A stretch of 64,000 nucleotides of DNA from Serratia surfactantfaciens (GCF_001642805.2 NZ_CP016948.1:3782001-3846000), one strand, 5' to 3'. Counted from the stretch's first letter, positions 8,966 through 19,953 are shown. Numbers and translations are program-made. Notes: generated from the letters alone by a model not told the origin.

Positions 8966-10498
8966 ATGTTCAGACCCACACTGGCAACCCGCCTGGCGCT
9001 TTCCATGACCTTGCTGGCCACCGCAACGGCAGCCGCCGGCGCGGCGGACAAAGCGCAGCTGACGCAGCGCGAAGACCCTTATTTCCTTCAGGCGCAAACT
9101 CAGCTGCAACAGCGGCTGAAGCAAACACCAAACACCAACCGCGCCAAAAACGTCATTCTGGTGGTCGGCGACGGCATGGGGTTTTCCACCGTGACCGCCG
9201 CTCGCATTTTTGAAGGGCAGCAGCGCGGCGTGGACGGCGAATCCAACGTGCTGGCCTGGGAAGCGTTCCCCTATCTGGCGGCGGCCAAAACCTATTCCGC
9301 CGACGCCCAAATCACCGACTCCGCGCCCAGCGCGGTGGCGATGACCACCGGTGTCAAAACCATCAACGATCTGATGGGCCTCAACCATACGGCCGCCCTC
9401 AACAATTGCGAAGACCAGCAAACCAAGACCGTCACCACGCTGTGGGAGATGGCCGCAACGCTCGGCATGTCCACCGGCGCCGTGACGACCGCGACCATTA
9501 CCCACGCCACGCCGGGCGCCACCTATGCCCATATCGCCAACCGCGACTGGGAATCCGACGCCAAAATGCCGGCGGATGCTCTGGCCGCAGGCTGCCGCGA
9601 CATCGCACGCCAGCTGGTGGAAATGAAATACGGCAACGGCCTGAACGTGGCGATGGGCGGTGGGCGCGCCAACTTCCTGCCCGACGGCGTGAGCGATCCG
9701 GAATACCCCGACAAGAAAGGCGCCAGAAAGGATGGCCGCGACCTGACGCAGGCCTGGCTGCAACGCTACGGCGAGCGTGGGCAATACGTATGGAATCAAG
9801 CGCAGTTCGACAAAATCGATCCGGCCAAAGTCGACCACCTGCTGGCCCTGTTCGAACCGTCGCACATGAACTTCGAGCACGATCGGCGGCAAGACGCGGC
9901 GGGAGAGCCTTCGCTGGCGGAAATGACCGGCAAGGCCATCGATATTTTGGCCAGGAATCCCGAAGGCTACCTGCTGTTGGTGGAGGGCGGACGCATCGAT
10001 CACGGCAGCCATAACGGTAACGCCTACCGCACGCTGAGCGACGCGGCCGCGCTGAACGAAGCGGTGAAAACCATCGTCGACAAGGTCAATCTGGACGAGA
10101 CCCTGGTGATCGTAACCGGCGATCACAGCCACACGCTGACCATTGCCGGCTATGCCAAGCGAGGCAATCCCATCCTCGGCATTTCCGTCGGCGTCGACGG
10201 CAAACCGCGGCTGGGCAGCGACGGCAAGCCTTACACCACCGCCGGCTTCGCCAACGGCCCCGGCGGCACAATCCCATTGACCGAGCGCCCGGCATTGACC
10301 ATGGAGCAGGCCACTGCGCCCGACTTTATTCAGCCAGCGCTGGTGCCGCTGAAAAGTGAGACGCACGGCGGGGAAGATCTCGGCATCTACGCCATCGGCC
10401 CCTGGGCGCATCTGTTCCAGGGTACGGTAGAGGAGAACTACACCTTCCACGTGATGAATTACGCCAGCCGCATCGGCGAACGCCTGTCAAAACAGTAG
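8966..10498 (+). CDS. Exported alkaline phosphatase
   Basis: Periplasmic metal-dependent phosphomonoesterase. The ATG at 8966 follows a perfect AAGGAGG at 8954-8960; upstream in-frame codons to 8864 lack this. The protein is 510 aa, longer than E. coli PhoA (471). A signal peptide (about residues 1-26, ending AAAGAA) precedes a VGDGMGFST metal-binding motif and the TDSAPSAVAM active site, with Asp118-Ser119 as the nucleophile motif. Further metal ligands sit in VEGGRIDHGSHNG and VTGDHSHTL. It belongs to the branch with NRDWESDAKMP-like insertions found in marine gammaproteobacteria. It occupies the place where E. coli has zupT between ygiD and ribB. Confidence 0.9.
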   Translation: MFRPTLATRLALSMTLLATATAAAGAADKAQLTQREDPYFLQAQTQLQQRLKQTPNTNRAKNVILVVGDGMGFSTVTAARIFEGQQRGVDGESNVLAWEAFPYLAAAKTYSADAQITDSAPSAVAMTTGVKTINDLMGLNHTAALNNCEDQQTKTVTTLWEMAATLGMSTGAVTTATITHATPGATYAHIANRDWESDAKMPADALAAGCRDIARQLVEMKYGNGLNVAMGGGRANFLPDGVSDPEYPDKKGARKDGRDLTQAWLQRYGERGQYVWNQAQFDKIDPAKVDHLLALFEPSHMNFEHDRRQDAAGEPSLAEMTGKAIDILARNPEGYLLLVEGGRIDHGSHNGNAYRTLSDAAALNEAVKTIVDKVNLDETLVIVTGDHSHTLTIAGYAKRGNPILGISVGVDGKPRLGSDGKPYTTAGFANGPGGTIPLTERPALTMEQATAPDFIQPALVPLKSETHGGEDLGIYAIGPWAHLFQGTVEENYTFHVMNYASRIGERLSKQ

Positions 10499-10502
10499 CC
10501 AC

Positions 10503-10533
10503 AAAAAAAAGCCGCGTTGAGCGGCTTTTTTTA
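10503..10533. terminator. Bidirectional terminator between alkaline phosphatase and ribB
   Basis: A-run, AGCCGC, loop GTTGA, GCGGCT, then seven T. The two genes converge on it and the hairpin works on both strands. Confidence 0.88.
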
Positions 10534-10553
10534 TCGTTGAAAGCGGCCGGCTA

Positions 10554-11207
10554 TCAGCTGGCTTTTTTCTCGTGCGCCTGGCGGTAGGCCACCAGATCTT
10601 CGATGGTCAGCACCACCATGTCGTGCTGTTTGGCGAAGGTGATCACTTCCGGCGCATGCGCCATGCTGCCATCGTCGTTGGTCAGTTCACACAGCACGCC
10701 AGCAGGTTTGAAGCCGGCCATGGAGACCAGATCGATGGTCGCTTCGGTGTGACCGCGGCGGCTCAGCACGCCGCCCGGCTGCGCGCGCAGCGGGAATACG
10801 TGGCCCGGACGGTTCAGGTCGCTCGGCTTGGCGCTGTCTGCCACCGCCGCACGGATGGTGGTCAGGCGATCGGAAGCGGAAACCCCGGTAGTCACGCCCT
10901 GCGCCGCTTCGATGGTCACGGTGAAGGCGGTCTGGAACTGGCTGGAGTTGTTGGTCACCATCATCGGCAGCTCAAGCTGCTGACGGCGTTCTTCGGTGAT
11001 GCACAGGCACACGATACCGCTGCCGTGGCGAATGGTCAGCGCCATCTGCTCAACGGTCATGGTTTCCGCGGCGAAGATCATATCACCTTCGTTTTCACGA
11101 TTTTCATCATCGAGCACCATCACGCCGCGCCCGTTGCGCAGTGCGTCGATCGCGCGTTCAACGCGTTCTGTCGGCGTGCCGAAGTCTGAAAGTAGCGTCT
11201 GATTCAT
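10554..11207 (-). CDS. ribB: 3,4-dihydroxy-2-butanone-4-phosphate synthase RibB
   Basis: Makes 3,4-dihydroxy-2-butanone 4-phosphate from ribulose 5-phosphate for riboflavin synthesis. The start at 11207 ([10 protein letters not shown]) gives 217 aa, identical in length to E. coli; GAGG lies 9 nt upstream. The metal and substrate motifs [24 protein letters not shown] and the GHTEATIDL block near the C-terminus are intact. It is preceded by a 250-nt leader carrying an FMN riboswitch, so expression is expected to drop when FMN is plentiful. Confidence 0.97.
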   Translation of the reverse strand: MNQTLLSDFGTPTERVERAIDALRNGRGVMVLDDENRENEGDMIFAAETMTVEQMALTIRHGSGIVCLCITEERRQQLELPMMVTNNSSQFQTAFTVTIEAAQGVTTGVSASDRLTTIRAAVADSAKPSDLNRPGHVFPLRAQPGGVLSRRGHTEATIDLVSMAGFKPAGVLCELTNDDGSMAHAPEVITFAKQHDMVVLTIEDLVAYRQAHEKKAS

Positions 11208-11263
11208 GGTAAAAAACCTCATTAAAAATTATGGATTACCAGAACCAGGGCGATCTTGAGGAG

Positions 11264-11309
11264 TAGCTAACAATAGCTAAAAAAATAACGCAAGCGGGCG
11301 CAAGCCCGG
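11264..11309 (-). promoter_or_regulatory. Expression-platform hairpins of the ribB riboswitch
   Basis: Two hairpins lie between the aptamer and ribB: CGGGC-TTGC-GCCCG (11295-11308, read on the minus strand), then, after nine bases and a U-run, a TAGCTA-N4-TAGCTA pairing at 11264-11279. The first with its delayed U-run could terminate transcription; the second lies about 55 nt ahead of the start codon. Which one is the OFF structure cannot be decided by eye. Confidence 0.5.
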
Positions 11310-11319
11310 CAGATACCGT

Positions 11320-11479
11320 TACTCTCTCCCATCCGGACTATAACCGTCGGCCCCGGAATTACACCGGATCTGCTGACCTCTAACCGGCCTTTACAGGCTG
11401 GCTGAGCGCTCGCGGGCTTTCACCGTAGAAGGTGATTTACCGCCGGTGGGGACTTTCACCCCGCCCTGAGAATAAGCAG
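11320..11479 (-). ncRNA. FMN riboswitch (RFN element) in the ribB leader
   Basis: On the minus strand the conserved RFN blocks are all there: CAGGGCGGGGTGAAAGTCCC, CACCGGCGGT, GCTGGTCAGC-type core (here GGTCAGCAGATCCGGTG), and the closing CCGACGGTTATAGTCCGGA followed by TGGGAGAGAGTAA. The equivalent E. coli leader is also listed as sroG RNA. It binds FMN and controls ribB. Downstream pairing options before the start codon are listed separately. Confidence 0.95.
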
Positions 11480-11622
11480 GATGACTATAACGCTAATGGG
11501 TAGGCAGGGCAATTGGCAAAAGCACAATTCGGCCACGCACGGCGAATGCGCTTAATGGTTTATCCGGCGGGCAACTCGCATTACACTAAGCGGCAGCTAT
11601 TAAACTCTGAAAGGGATACGCC

Positions 11623-11898
11623 ATGATTGACCCGAAAAAAATCGAACAAATCGCACGCCAGGTTCATGAGTCCATGCCTAAAGGCGTTCGTGAATTCGGG
11701 GAAGACGTTGAGAAAAAAATCCGTCAGGTACTGCAGTCGCAGCTTACCCGCCTGGATTTGGTTAACCGCGAAGAGTTCGACGTACAGACTCAGGTGCTGC
11801 TGCGCACCCGCGAGAAGCTGGCGCTGTTGGAACAGCGCATGGCCGAGCTGGAAAGTAAACTGAGCGCGGCGCCGGCGGCCAAACAGGAAGACGAGTAA
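11623..11898 (+). CDS. ubiK: UbiK, ubiquinone biosynthesis accessory factor
   Basis: A 91-aa coiled-coil protein (formerly YqiC) that helps the cytoplasmic ubiquinone-synthesising complex by interacting with UbiJ and lipids. Sequence seen: [19 protein letters not shown] at the start and a heptad-like C-terminal coil ([19 protein letters not shown]). An AAAGGGA ribosome site precedes the ATG. It stands alone, divergent from ribB and convergent with hldE, as in E. coli. Confidence 0.93.
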   Translation: MIDPKKIEQIARQVHESMPKGVREFGEDVEKKIRQVLQSQLTRLDLVNREEFDVQTQVLLRTREKLALLEQRMAELESKLSAAPAAKQEDE

Positions 11899-11906
11899 TT
11901 CCCGCC

Positions 11907-11937
11907 AAGGGCGCGCACCGCGCGCCCTTGTTCTTTA
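11907..11937. terminator. Terminator between ubiK and hldE
   Basis: GGGCGCGC (11909-11916), ACC, GCGCGCCC (11920-11927), followed by a broken T-run (TTGTTCTTT). Convergent genes on both sides. Confidence 0.65.
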
Positions 11938-11949
11938 CGTCGCCCGGCG

Positions 11950-13380
11950 TTAGCCGCGCCCGTCTTTGATCGCTTTGATGATGTTGGTGGTCGACAGGCC
12001 GTCTTCAAAGTTCAGCACTTTGACATCGCCGCCGTTGGCCCACACTTCCGCACTGCCGGCAATCTCTTCCGGTTTGTAATCACCGCCTTTCACCAGCAGA
12101 TCCGGCAGAATGTCGGCAATCAGACGCTGCGGCGTGTCTTCTTCGAACGGCACCACCCAATCCACCGCTTCCAGCGCGCCCAGCACGATCATGCGATTCT
12201 CCAGCGCGTTGACCGGGCGTGTTTCCCCTTTCAAACGCTTGGTCGACGCATCGCTGTTCACCGCCACGATCAGGCGATCGCCCAGTTTGCGAGCGTTGGC
12301 CAGATAGGAAACGTGGCCGGCATGCAGAATGTCGAAGATGCCGTTGGTCATCACGACTTTCTCGCCGCGCTGGCGCGCCTGCGCCACGGCGTGTTTCAAC
12401 TGCGCTTCGGTCATCACGCCAAAACCGGTTTCGGCACGGCCGCGCACCGCGTTTTCCAGCTCGATAGGCGACACGGTGGACGTACCGAGTTTGCCCACCA
12501 CTACGCCGGCGGCGGCGTTGGCCAGGAAACAGGACTCTTCCAGCGAGTTGCCGGCGGCCAGCGAGGCGGCCAGCACGCCGATCACGGTGTCGCCGGCGCC
12601 GGTCACATCGAACACTTCCTGCGCCTGGGTCGGCAAGTGCAGCGGCTCAACGCCAGGCTGCAGCAGCGTCATGCCGTGCTCGGAACGGGTGACCAGCAGC
12701 GCCGACAGCTCGAAATCCGCCACCAGCTTCATGCCGCGTTCCACCAGTTCCGCCTCATCCTTGCAATGGCCCACCACCGCTTCAAATTCGGACAGGTTCG
12801 GCGTCAGCAGCGTCGCGCCGCGATAGCGTTCAAAATCAGAACCTTTCGGATCGATCAGCACCGGCACTTTGGCGGCGCGCGCCAATTGGATCATGCCCTG
12901 CACCTGGCTGAGCGCGCCCTTGGCGTAATCGGACAGCACCAGCGCGCCGATCTGCGGCAGCGCCTGCTGAATGCGCTCCAGCATCGGCTGCGGATCGACG
13001 TTGGAGAAGCCTTCTTCGAAGTCGAGACGGATCAGCTGCTGGTTACGCGACAGCACGCGCAGCTTGGTGATGGTCGGATGGGTCGGCACCGAGACGAAGT
13101 CGCAGCGCACGTTGACTTCATTCAGCTTGGCGCTCAGCGCCCGCGCCGCATCGTCGATGCCGGTCAGGCCCACCAGGCGGGACGTTGCCCCCAGCGAAGC
13201 GATGTTCATCGCCACGTTAGCCGCGCCGCCGGGACGCTCTTCGATGGTATCGACCTTGACCACCGGCACCGGGGCTTCCGGTGAAATGCGGCTGGTCGGC
13301 CCATACCAATAGCGATCCAACATGACGTCACCGACCACCAGCACACCGGCGCGGCGAAAATCAGGCAGCGTAACTTTCAT
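11950..13380 (-). CDS. hldE: HldE, bifunctional heptose kinase / adenylyltransferase
   Basis: Makes ADP-D-glycero-beta-D-manno-heptose for the lipopolysaccharide inner core. The 476-aa chain has an N-terminal ribokinase-like domain ([10 protein letters not shown], and the [11 protein letters not shown] anion-hole motif near residue 260) that phosphorylates heptose 7-phosphate, and a C-terminal cytidylyltransferase-type domain with the HxGH motif in [12 protein letters not shown]. It is the last gene of ygiF-glnE-hldE, 77 nt behind glnE, the same order as in E. coli. Confidence 0.96.
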   Translation of the reverse strand: MKVTLPDFRRAGVLVVGDVMLDRYWYGPTSRISPEAPVPVVKVDTIEERPGGAANVAMNIASLGATSRLVGLTGIDDAARALSAKLNEVNVRCDFVSVPTHPTITKLRVLSRNQQLIRLDFEEGFSNVDPQPMLERIQQALPQIGALVLSDYAKGALSQVQGMIQLARAAKVPVLIDPKGSDFERYRGATLLTPNLSEFEAVVGHCKDEAELVERGMKLVADFELSALLVTRSEHGMTLLQPGVEPLHLPTQAQEVFDVTGAGDTVIGVLAASLAAGNSLEESCFLANAAAGVVVGKLGTSTVSPIELENAVRGRAETGFGVMTEAQLKHAVAQARQRGEKVVMTNGIFDILHAGHVSYLANARKLGDRLIVAVNSDASTKRLKGETRPVNALENRMIVLGALEAVDWVVPFEEDTPQRLIADILPDLLVKGGDYKPEEIAGSAEVWANGGDVKVLNFEDGLSTTNIIKAIKDGRG

Positions 13381-13457
13381 CCGATAACTCCAAAAAAGAA
13401 CAAAATTTTAGTGGCGCAGATATTACCACAGACCGCCGGAATACCCGCAAAAAGGTA

Positions 13458-16295
13458 TTAATCCAGCCATTTGGCCCAGCTGACGCGCACCTGCTCACGC
13501 TCGGCGGCGAACTGCTCGCTGCCGACCTTGCCGGAATGCTCCTGCAGCGCCAGATGGTGGATCTCGTCGCGCATGGTGACATAGGCCTGGGTCAGCGCGC
13601 GCGCCTCCTCTTCCGGCATGATGTCGTAATTGGCCATCAGCTCGAAGATGCGCACGTTGTCCGACCAACGCGTCAGGCGCGGTTCGCCCGGCGCATAGCG
13701 TAAGACCAGATATTGGGCGATAAATTCGATGTCGGTAATGCCGCCCTCATCGGTTTTGATATCAAACAGATCGCGCTGTTTGTTGCCGAGATGGTTGCGC
13801 ATCTTTTCGCGCATCTCGCGCACTTCACGCTTCAGCACCTCCGCATCGCGCGTTTTGCACAGGATCTCGCGCCGGATCGCGTCGAACTGCTGATGCAGCG
13901 CCGGATCGCCATGCACGATGCGCGCACGCACCAAGGCCTGATGCTCCCAGGTCCAGGCTTCGTTTTGCTGGTAGTCGGCGAACGCCTCGACGGTGCTGAC
14001 CAGCATCCCCGCAGCGCCGGAAGGCCGCAGGCGCGCGTCCACTTCATACAGAATGCCGGAGGAGGTGCGGGTGCTGAACAGATGCATCACCCGCTGCGCC
14101 AACCGCAGATAGAACTGACGGCCGTCGATGCAGCGATCGCCGTCGGTCATCACCTCCGGCGGGCAATCCAACAGGAACACCAGATCGAGATCGGAACTGT
14201 AGCCCAGCTCCCAGCCGCCCAGCTTGCCGTAGCCGATCACCGCAAAGCCGCGCCCTTCGCGCTCCTGCAGATGGGTCGGTTGGCCGTAGCGCGCCACCAT
14301 GTCGCTCCAGGCCTGTTGCACCACCGCGTCGATGATCGCCTCAGCCAGGTAAGTCAGGTGATCGCTCACTTTCATCACCGGCAGCGCCCCGGCGATATCC
14401 GCCGCGGCGATGCGCAGCTGCTGCGCCTGTTTGAATTGGCGCAGCGCCTCCAGCTTTTGCTCTTCGTCGTCTTCCGGCACCCGCAGCAGGTACTGACGCA
14501 GCTCGCTGCGATAGGCGTCCAGCGCCACCGGCTGATACAGCGTGGCCGGATCCAGCAGTTCGTCCAGCAACAGCGGGTAACGCGACAGTTGGTTGGCGAC
14601 CATCGGCGACGCGGCGCACAGGCGGATCAGATGGCTGAGCGCCGCATGATACTCCACCAGCAGCTCGAGGTAGGTGGTGCGGGTGACGATGCTCAGCAGC
14701 AGCTGCGCCAGCCGCACCAGCGCGGTCGGCGCGTCCTGCCGCGGGCACACCTCCGCCAGCAGGCGCGGCATCAGCTGATCGAGCACGTCGCGGCCGCGCG
14801 GGCCGATGGTGCGCTTGTCGACGTCATGGCGGAAATCGGCGATGGTGCGCAGCATCTGTCGGCGCCCCTCTTCATCGAGGTGCGGCGTCAGCGGCGCCAG
14901 CTCGTTCTCCTCCAGCGCGTCCTGCCACAGGCTGTGGTAGTGCTGATAGTCGGGATCTTCGCCGACATCCGGACTATCGTCGCCGATCAGGTCGTCGAAC
15001 ACCGCACGCACCGCCTGCATATGTGCGTCCAACGCCGCCATCAGCGCCGCCCAATCCGCCAGCCCCATGCCGTAAGCCAGCCGCGCCTGATCGAGCACAT
15101 CCTGCGGCAACGTCTGGGTTTGCTGATCGCCGATCGCCTGCAGCAGGTTCTCCAACCGCCGCAGGAACAGGTAAGCGGCGCTCAGCGCCCGCACCTGCTC
15201 GTTCTCCAGCAGCCCCAGTTCTCCCACCGCCTGCAGCGTCGGCAGCAGCGAACGCCCCTGCAGCGCCGGCTCGCGGCCGCCGCGGATCAGTTGAAACACC
15301 TGAGTGATAAACTCGATTTCGCGAATGCCGCCGGCGCCCAGCTTGATGTTATCCTTCAGGCCCCGCCGCCGCACTTCACGGGCGATCATGCCCTTCATGT
15401 TGCGCAATGATTGAATGACGCTGAAATCGATATAGCGACGGAACACGAACGGCCGCAGGGTTTTGCGCAGCTCCTGGCTGTAAGCGTCTTCCGCCCCGCC
15501 CATCAGGCGCGCCTTCACCATCGCATAACGTTCCCAGTCGCGCCCCTGCTCCTGGTAGTAATCCTCCAGCGCCGCAAAGCTCATCACCAGCGGGCCGCTG
15601 TCGCCGAACGGCCGCAGCCGCATATCCACGCGATAGACGAAGCCGTCGATGGTCTGCTGATCCAGCGCTTTGATCAGCCGCTGGCCGAGGCGGGTGAAGA
15701 ACTGGGCATTGTCCAGCTCGCGCCGCCCGCCCTGGGTTTGGCCGTTTTCCGGGTAGGCGAAGATCAGATCGATATCCGACGAGAAGTTCAGCTCGCCGCC
15801 GCCCAGCTTGCCCATGCCGAGGATCAGCAGCGGCTGTGGTTCGCCGGCGGCGTTGCACGGCGTGCCCCACTCGCGGCAACAGGTTTGGTACAGCCAGTCG
15901 CGCGCGCTGACGATCAGCGTTTCCGCCAATCCGCTCAGCTGCAGCAGCGTTTCTTCGGTCGAACACAGCCCCTGCGCCTGCGCCCAGGCGATGCGCACCA
16001 GCGTTTCGCGGCGAAACAGACGCAGCGTGCGCATCAGCTGCGCTTCATCGCGCACCTCTTCCAGTTCGTCCTGCAGCCAGGCGGCGTAGTGTTGCCACTC
16101 GCCGGGCGCCGGCGGCTGTTCGCGCAGCGTCGCCAACCAGGCCGGCTGGGCGAGAAGCGCGTCGCTGACGAAATCGCTCGACGCCAGCACCCACTGCTCT
16201 TGCTCGCTAAAGGCGCAGTCTGCGCCGTGAACTTCCTGAAAACGCTGCACAACCTGCTGTGCCTGAGCCTGCAACGCGGCTGAAAGTGGCGACAT
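13458..16295 (-). CDS. glnE: GlnE, glutamine synthetase adenylyltransferase/adenylyl-removing enzyme
   Basis: Adds AMP to, or removes it from, glutamine synthetase in response to PII and glutamine. At 945 aa it matches the E. coli size (946). The duplicated nucleotidyltransferase signature is clear: [20 protein letters not shown] in the N-terminal adenylyl-removing half (around residue 160) and [20 protein letters not shown] in the C-terminal adenylylating half (around residue 690). It sits 45 nt after ygiF and 77 nt ahead of hldE. Confidence 0.97.
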   Translation of the reverse strand: MSPLSAALQAQAQQVVQRFQEVHGADCAFSEQEQWVLASSDFVSDALLAQPAWLATLREQPPAPGEWQHYAAWLQDELEEVRDEAQLMRTLRLFRRETLVRIAWAQAQGLCSTEETLLQLSGLAETLIVSARDWLYQTCCREWGTPCNAAGEPQPLLILGMGKLGGGELNFSSDIDLIFAYPENGQTQGGRRELDNAQFFTRLGQRLIKALDQQTIDGFVYRVDMRLRPFGDSGPLVMSFAALEDYYQEQGRDWERYAMVKARLMGGAEDAYSQELRKTLRPFVFRRYIDFSVIQSLRNMKGMIAREVRRRGLKDNIKLGAGGIREIEFITQVFQLIRGGREPALQGRSLLPTLQAVGELGLLENEQVRALSAAYLFLRRLENLLQAIGDQQTQTLPQDVLDQARLAYGMGLADWAALMAALDAHMQAVRAVFDDLIGDDSPDVGEDPDYQHYHSLWQDALEENELAPLTPHLDEEGRRQMLRTIADFRHDVDKRTIGPRGRDVLDQLMPRLLAEVCPRQDAPTALVRLAQLLLSIVTRTTYLELLVEYHAALSHLIRLCAASPMVANQLSRYPLLLDELLDPATLYQPVALDAYRSELRQYLLRVPEDDEEQKLEALRQFKQAQQLRIAAADIAGALPVMKVSDHLTYLAEAIIDAVVQQAWSDMVARYGQPTHLQEREGRGFAVIGYGKLGGWELGYSSDLDLVFLLDCPPEVMTDGDRCIDGRQFYLRLAQRVMHLFSTRTSSGILYEVDARLRPSGAAGMLVSTVEAFADYQQNEAWTWEHQALVRARIVHGDPALHQQFDAIRREILCKTRDAEVLKREVREMREKMRNHLGNKQRDLFDIKTDEGGITDIEFIAQYLVLRYAPGEPRLTRWSDNVRIFELMANYDIMPEEEARALTQAYVTMRDEIHHLALQEHSGKVGSEQFAAEREQVRVSWAKWLD

Positions 16296-16340
16296 AGTGT
16301 ATGACCCGTTCTGCGGCCCACGGCTGGCGGGCCGGCTGGA

Positions 16341-17648
16341 TTAACGAAGCGCGCCGTTTAACCAGAATGGCGCATGCGATAAGGCCTGTTTGCGGCTGGC
16401 TTCATACCAGCCCTGGCGGCGCTCGCTCAGCGCCGCCTGCAGCTCGCGCCAGGCGTCGATATAAGGCCCGGTCTGCTCGTCGGGGTAGGCGCCCGACAAC
16501 AGGATCAGCGCCGCAATCTGACGCGTCAGGCGCGGCAATTGTTCCTGATATTCATCTTCGTTCAGCGTACGGCTGAAGGCTTCTTTCAGCTCGGCGCCGC
16601 TGCGCCCCAGCATGATATCGCTGAAGCGTTTGAAAGAACCGTCCAGCTTGGCCTGCGCTTTGGCGTCGATAAACGGCCGCCAGGCGCCGCTCACCAGCCA
16701 TGATGTGAGTGCCAACTTACATTGTAGGTAAGCGGCGCTATAGCACAGGCTCTCGGGTTGCGCGGCTTTGTCCGCCAACAGCGGTTCGAGCTCGGCCAGG
16801 CGGGCGCGCAGATCGGCGCTGGCCTTGCGCGGCACCAGGCCGCCGAAGATCACCAACGCCTGGCGGATCGTGCCGACCGCCTCGATGACCGCAGCGCGCG
16901 CCTGCGCATCGCCGCGCAGCCACAGCTCTTCATGATACTGCCAGTGGCTGAGCGCCAGCTCGAAGGCGGCGATCATTCCCTGCTCCACGGTCGCCTTCGC
17001 CGCCGGCTTCAGCACCCGCAGCGGGCGCACCTCGCGCGGTGGATTACCCTGCGCCAGATGGTAGCCGCGCGCCGCCTTACTCAGGCTGCCCTGCCGCAGC
17101 CCGCCATGCGCCGCCAGCTCGCCGGCCAACGCCAGCAGATCGGCGGTGTTGCCGTTCAGCAGCTCCAGTTCGATCTCGCTCAGGGCTTCGCTGAGATCGC
17201 CGGCGCGCACCTCCCCCTGATCCAGGCCAATCTCGATCTCGCTTTGGCCGTAAGTAACCACCCACTTTTCACGCGCGAAGTCGGTACGGAACAGCGGCTG
17301 CAACGCCTGCTGCAGCGCCGTGATATCGCAATCCTGCGGCCAGATGTCGGCAGGGAACTGCGCCAACGCCAGCTGCGGCTCGGCGATAGCGACGTTGTAT
17401 TCCGGGCGCTGATGCAGGCCGGCCACCACTTTACCGGCGGTTTTGATGGTCATTTCATAGCGATCGTCAAAACCGCGAATGCGCAGCCCCATATCATGAC
17501 TGCGCAAGAAGTTGTCGGCCGTTTCGAAGTAAATGTTGGTCAGCTTTTGCGGCGCGGAATACTGATGCGGCCAGGCGGCGAGCCATTGCGGCAACGCGGC
17601 CACCGCTTCTGGCGCGGCAATGAATTTCAGTTCAATTTCAACGGTCAT
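16341..17648 (-). CDS. ygiF: YgiF, inorganic triphosphatase (CYTH-CHAD)
   Basis: Hydrolyses inorganic triphosphate. The N-terminal CYTH domain opens with the ExExK-type signature (VEIELKFI), and conserved basic and acidic tunnel residues follow (RIRGFDDRYEMTIKTAG). A C-terminal CHAD domain begins around residue 220. At 435 aa it matches the E. coli protein (433). It is the first gene of the ygiF-glnE-hldE operon and is divergent from ygiM across 278 bp. Confidence 0.93.
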   Translation of the reverse strand: MTVEIELKFIAAPEAVAALPQWLAAWPHQYSAPQKLTNIYFETADNFLRSHDMGLRIRGFDDRYEMTIKTAGKVVAGLHQRPEYNVAIAEPQLALAQFPADIWPQDCDITALQQALQPLFRTDFAREKWVVTYGQSEIEIGLDQGEVRAGDLSEALSEIELELLNGNTADLLALAGELAAHGGLRQGSLSKAARGYHLAQGNPPREVRPLRVLKPAAKATVEQGMIAAFELALSHWQYHEELWLRGDAQARAAVIEAVGTIRQALVIFGGLVPRKASADLRARLAELEPLLADKAAQPESLCYSAAYLQCKLALTSWLVSGAWRPFIDAKAQAKLDGSFKRFSDIMLGRSGAELKEAFSRTLNEDEYQEQLPRLTRQIAALILLSGAYPDEQTGPYIDAWRELQAALSERRQGWYEASRKQALSHAPFWLNGALR

Positions 17649-17926
17649 AATTCTTTAACACCAATAAGTTACGCATTCACGTCTGTTTCAGCGCGGCGCG
17701 CTCGGCCCGCCGCATGCTGCCCAATGACGCACAGTTGCCATTATCTTACCGCGATTTCCGGCGCCTTAACCCTGCTGACTGTAGAAAAAACCTGTTACGT
17801 TATAAAACGCTGCGCAACTCACAGAATCAGCCACAGTAAGATAGTTCTCATTCCGGTTTTGGCGTTGCGTCGTCAGACTGAACGCTCTACTATCGTTCCA
17901 TAAATTCACCCAGAAACGATGAACTA

Positions 17927-18547
17927 ATGCAGAAATTACGCCTGATTTGCCTTGCCGCGCTGAGCTTCAGCATCACTTGGGCCGCACATGCCGAAGATAA
18001 ACGCTATATCTCCGATGAGTTAAGCACTTACGTCCATAGCGGCCCAGGTAATCAGTACCGTATTGTCGGCACTCTGAACGCCGGTGAAGAAGTCACCCTG
18101 CTGAGCGTCAACGACAGCACCAACTACGGCCAAATCCGCGATCCGAAAGGCCGCACCACCTGGATCCCGCTCGATCAGCTCAGCCAGACGCCAAGCCTGC
18201 GCACCCGCGTGCCGGAGCTGGAACAACAGGTGAAAACCCTGACCGACAAGCTGGCCAACATCGATAACACCTGGAACCAGCGCACCTCGGAAATGCAGGA
18301 AAAAGTCGCGGGCAGCGACAGCACCATCAGCAGCCTGCAGAAGGAAAACCAGGATCTGAAAAACCAGCTGGTGGTCGCGCAGAAGAAGGTGAACGCCGTT
18401 AACCTGCAGCTCGACGACAAACAGCGCACCATTATCCTGCAGTGGTTCATGTACGGCGGCGGCGTCGCCGGCGTCGGTTTGCTGCTGGGCCTACTGTTGC
18501 CGCACCTGATCCCACGCCGCAAAAACAACAATCGCTGGATGAACTGA
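17927..18547 (+). CDS. ygiM: YgiM, SH3b-domain membrane protein
   Basis: Exported protein of unknown molecular function (TIGR04211 family), 206 aa. A signal peptide (about 1-22, ending AAHA) precedes a bacterial SH3 domain ([20 protein letters not shown]), a long coiled coil (around 85-165), and a C-terminal membrane segment ([20 protein letters not shown]) followed by a basic tail. It lies directly upstream of cca as in E. coli and ends at a hairpin terminator. Confidence 0.92.
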   Translation: MQKLRLICLAALSFSITWAAHAEDKRYISDELSTYVHSGPGNQYRIVGTLNAGEEVTLLSVNDSTNYGQIRDPKGRTTWIPLDQLSQTPSLRTRVPELEQQVKTLTDKLANIDNTWNQRTSEMQEKVAGSDSTISSLQKENQDLKNQLVVAQKKVNAVNLQLDDKQRTIILQWFMYGGGVAGVGLLLGLLLPHLIPRRKNNNRWMN

Positions 18548-18572
18548 TCTCAGTATCGTTCAGTTTGAGTAT

Positions 18573-18594
18573 GGGCGCCTGCGGGCGCCCTTTT
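18573..18594 (+). terminator. Terminator after ygiM
   Basis: GGGCGCC (18573-18579), TGCG, GGCGCCC (18584-18590), TTTT. Lies 26 nt after the ygiM stop. Confidence 0.7.
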
Positions 18595-18669
18595 CATTGG
18601 TGCCGACATCCCACGGCCAATTCATGTAATCTGATAGACAGAGCCTTACACGATATTCAGGAGTCAACA

Positions 18670-19914
18670 GTGCAGATTTATCTGGTCGGCGGCGCCGTTC
18701 GCGACAGCCTGCTCAACATTCCGGTGGTCGATCATGATTGGGTGGTGGTGGGCGCCACGCCGGCAGAGCTGCTGGCGTTGGGTTACCAGCAGGTCGGCAA
18801 AGATTTTCCGGTGTTCCTCAATCCCGAGACTCACGAGGAGTATGCGCTGGCGCGCACCGAGCGCAAATCCGGCCAGGGATACACCGGCTTTACCTGCTAT
18901 GCCGCGCCGGACGTGACGCTGGAAGAAGATCTGCTGCGGCGCGATCTGACCCTCAACGCCATCGCCCGTTCCGCCGAGGGGGAGCTGATTGACCCTTATG
19001 GCGGCGTGGCCGATCTGCAGGCGCGCGTGCTGCGCCACGTTTCCGACGCTTTCGGCGAAGATCCGCTGCGCGTACTGCGCGTGGCGCGCTTCAATGCCCG
19101 CTTCGCCCATCTGGGTTTTCGCATCGCCGACGAAACGCTGGCTTTGATGCGCCAGATGGCGCACAGCGGTGAACTGGCCGCGCTGACCGCCGAACGCGTC
19201 TGGAAGGAAACCGAAAAGGCGCTGCAGAGCCAGAGCCCGCAGGTCTATTTTCAGGTCCTGCGCGACTGCGGGGCGCTGGCGGTGCTGTTCCCGGAAATCG
19301 ACGCGCTGTTCGGCGTGCCGGCCCCCGCCAAGTGGCACCCGGAGATCGATACCGGCGTACATACGCTGATGGCGCTGGCGATCGCCGCCCGCCTCACTCC
19401 CGAGGTGGACGTGCGCTTCGCCACCCTGTGTCATGACCTCGGCAAGGGCTTGACGCCAAAAGAGTTCTGGCCGCATCACCACGGCCACGGCCCGGCGGGC
19501 GTGCGGCTGGTCGAAGCGCTGTGCCAACGGCTACGGGTGCCCAACCCAGTGCGCGATCTGAGCAAGCTGGTGGCGGAGTACCATGATTTGATCCACACCG
19601 TGAACAAGCTGCGGCCGGAGACCCTGTTGAAGTTGTTCGACGCCATCGACGTCTGGCGCAAGCCGCAGCGGCTGGAGCAGATGATCCTGACCAGCGAAGC
19701 GGACGCGCGCGGCCGCACCGGCTTTGAGGAGAACCCTTATCCGCAGGGCGACTATCTGCGCCAGGCGTATCAGGTAGCGAACGCGGTATCGATCAAAGAG
19801 GTGGTGGCCAGCGGGCTGCAGGGTACCGCGATCCGCGACGAGCTCAAACGCCGCCGCCAACAGGCGCTGGCCGAGTGGAAGCGCAGCCAAACCATCATCA
19901 ACGATCAGGCATAA
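18670..19914 (+). CDS. cca: Cca, multifunctional CCA-adding tRNA nucleotidyltransferase
   Basis: Adds or repairs the 3' CCA of tRNA. The start is GTG at 18670 ([13 protein letters not shown]), placed 7 nt after AGGAG; longer in-frame starts run back through ygiM. It gives 414 aa (E. coli 412). The nucleotidyltransferase motif GGAVRD and the DHDWVVVG carboxylates are at the N-terminus, followed by the RRDLTLNA motif and a C-terminal HD phosphohydrolase domain ([11 protein letters not shown]) typical of the gammaproteobacterial enzyme. Confidence 0.96.
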   Translation: MQIYLVGGAVRDSLLNIPVVDHDWVVVGATPAELLALGYQQVGKDFPVFLNPETHEEYALARTERKSGQGYTGFTCYAAPDVTLEEDLLRRDLTLNAIARSAEGELIDPYGGVADLQARVLRHVSDAFGEDPLRVLRVARFNARFAHLGFRIADETLALMRQMAHSGELAALTAERVWKETEKALQSQSPQVYFQVLRDCGALAVLFPEIDALFGVPAPAKWHPEIDTGVHTLMALAIAARLTPEVDVRFATLCHDLGKGLTPKEFWPHHHGHGPAGVRLVEALCQRLRVPNPVRDLSKLVAEYHDLIHTVNKLRPETLLKLFDAIDVWRKPQRLEQMILTSEADARGRTGFEENPYPQGDYLRQAYQVANAVSIKEVVASGLQGTAIRDELKRRRQQALAEWKRSQTIINDQA

Positions 19915-19940
19915 AAAAACCCCGCTGAGCGGGGTTTTTC
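19912..19940. terminator. Bidirectional terminator between cca and uppP
   Basis: A-run, CCCCGC, loop TGA, GCGGGG, T-run. Convergent genes. Confidence 0.9.
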
Positions 19941-19953
19941 CTGGCATAGAGGC

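Noticed and set aside
13713..15410. 565-aa open frame opposite glnE
   Set aside because: Same antisense artefact; GlnE on the other strand is complete with both catalytic signatures.
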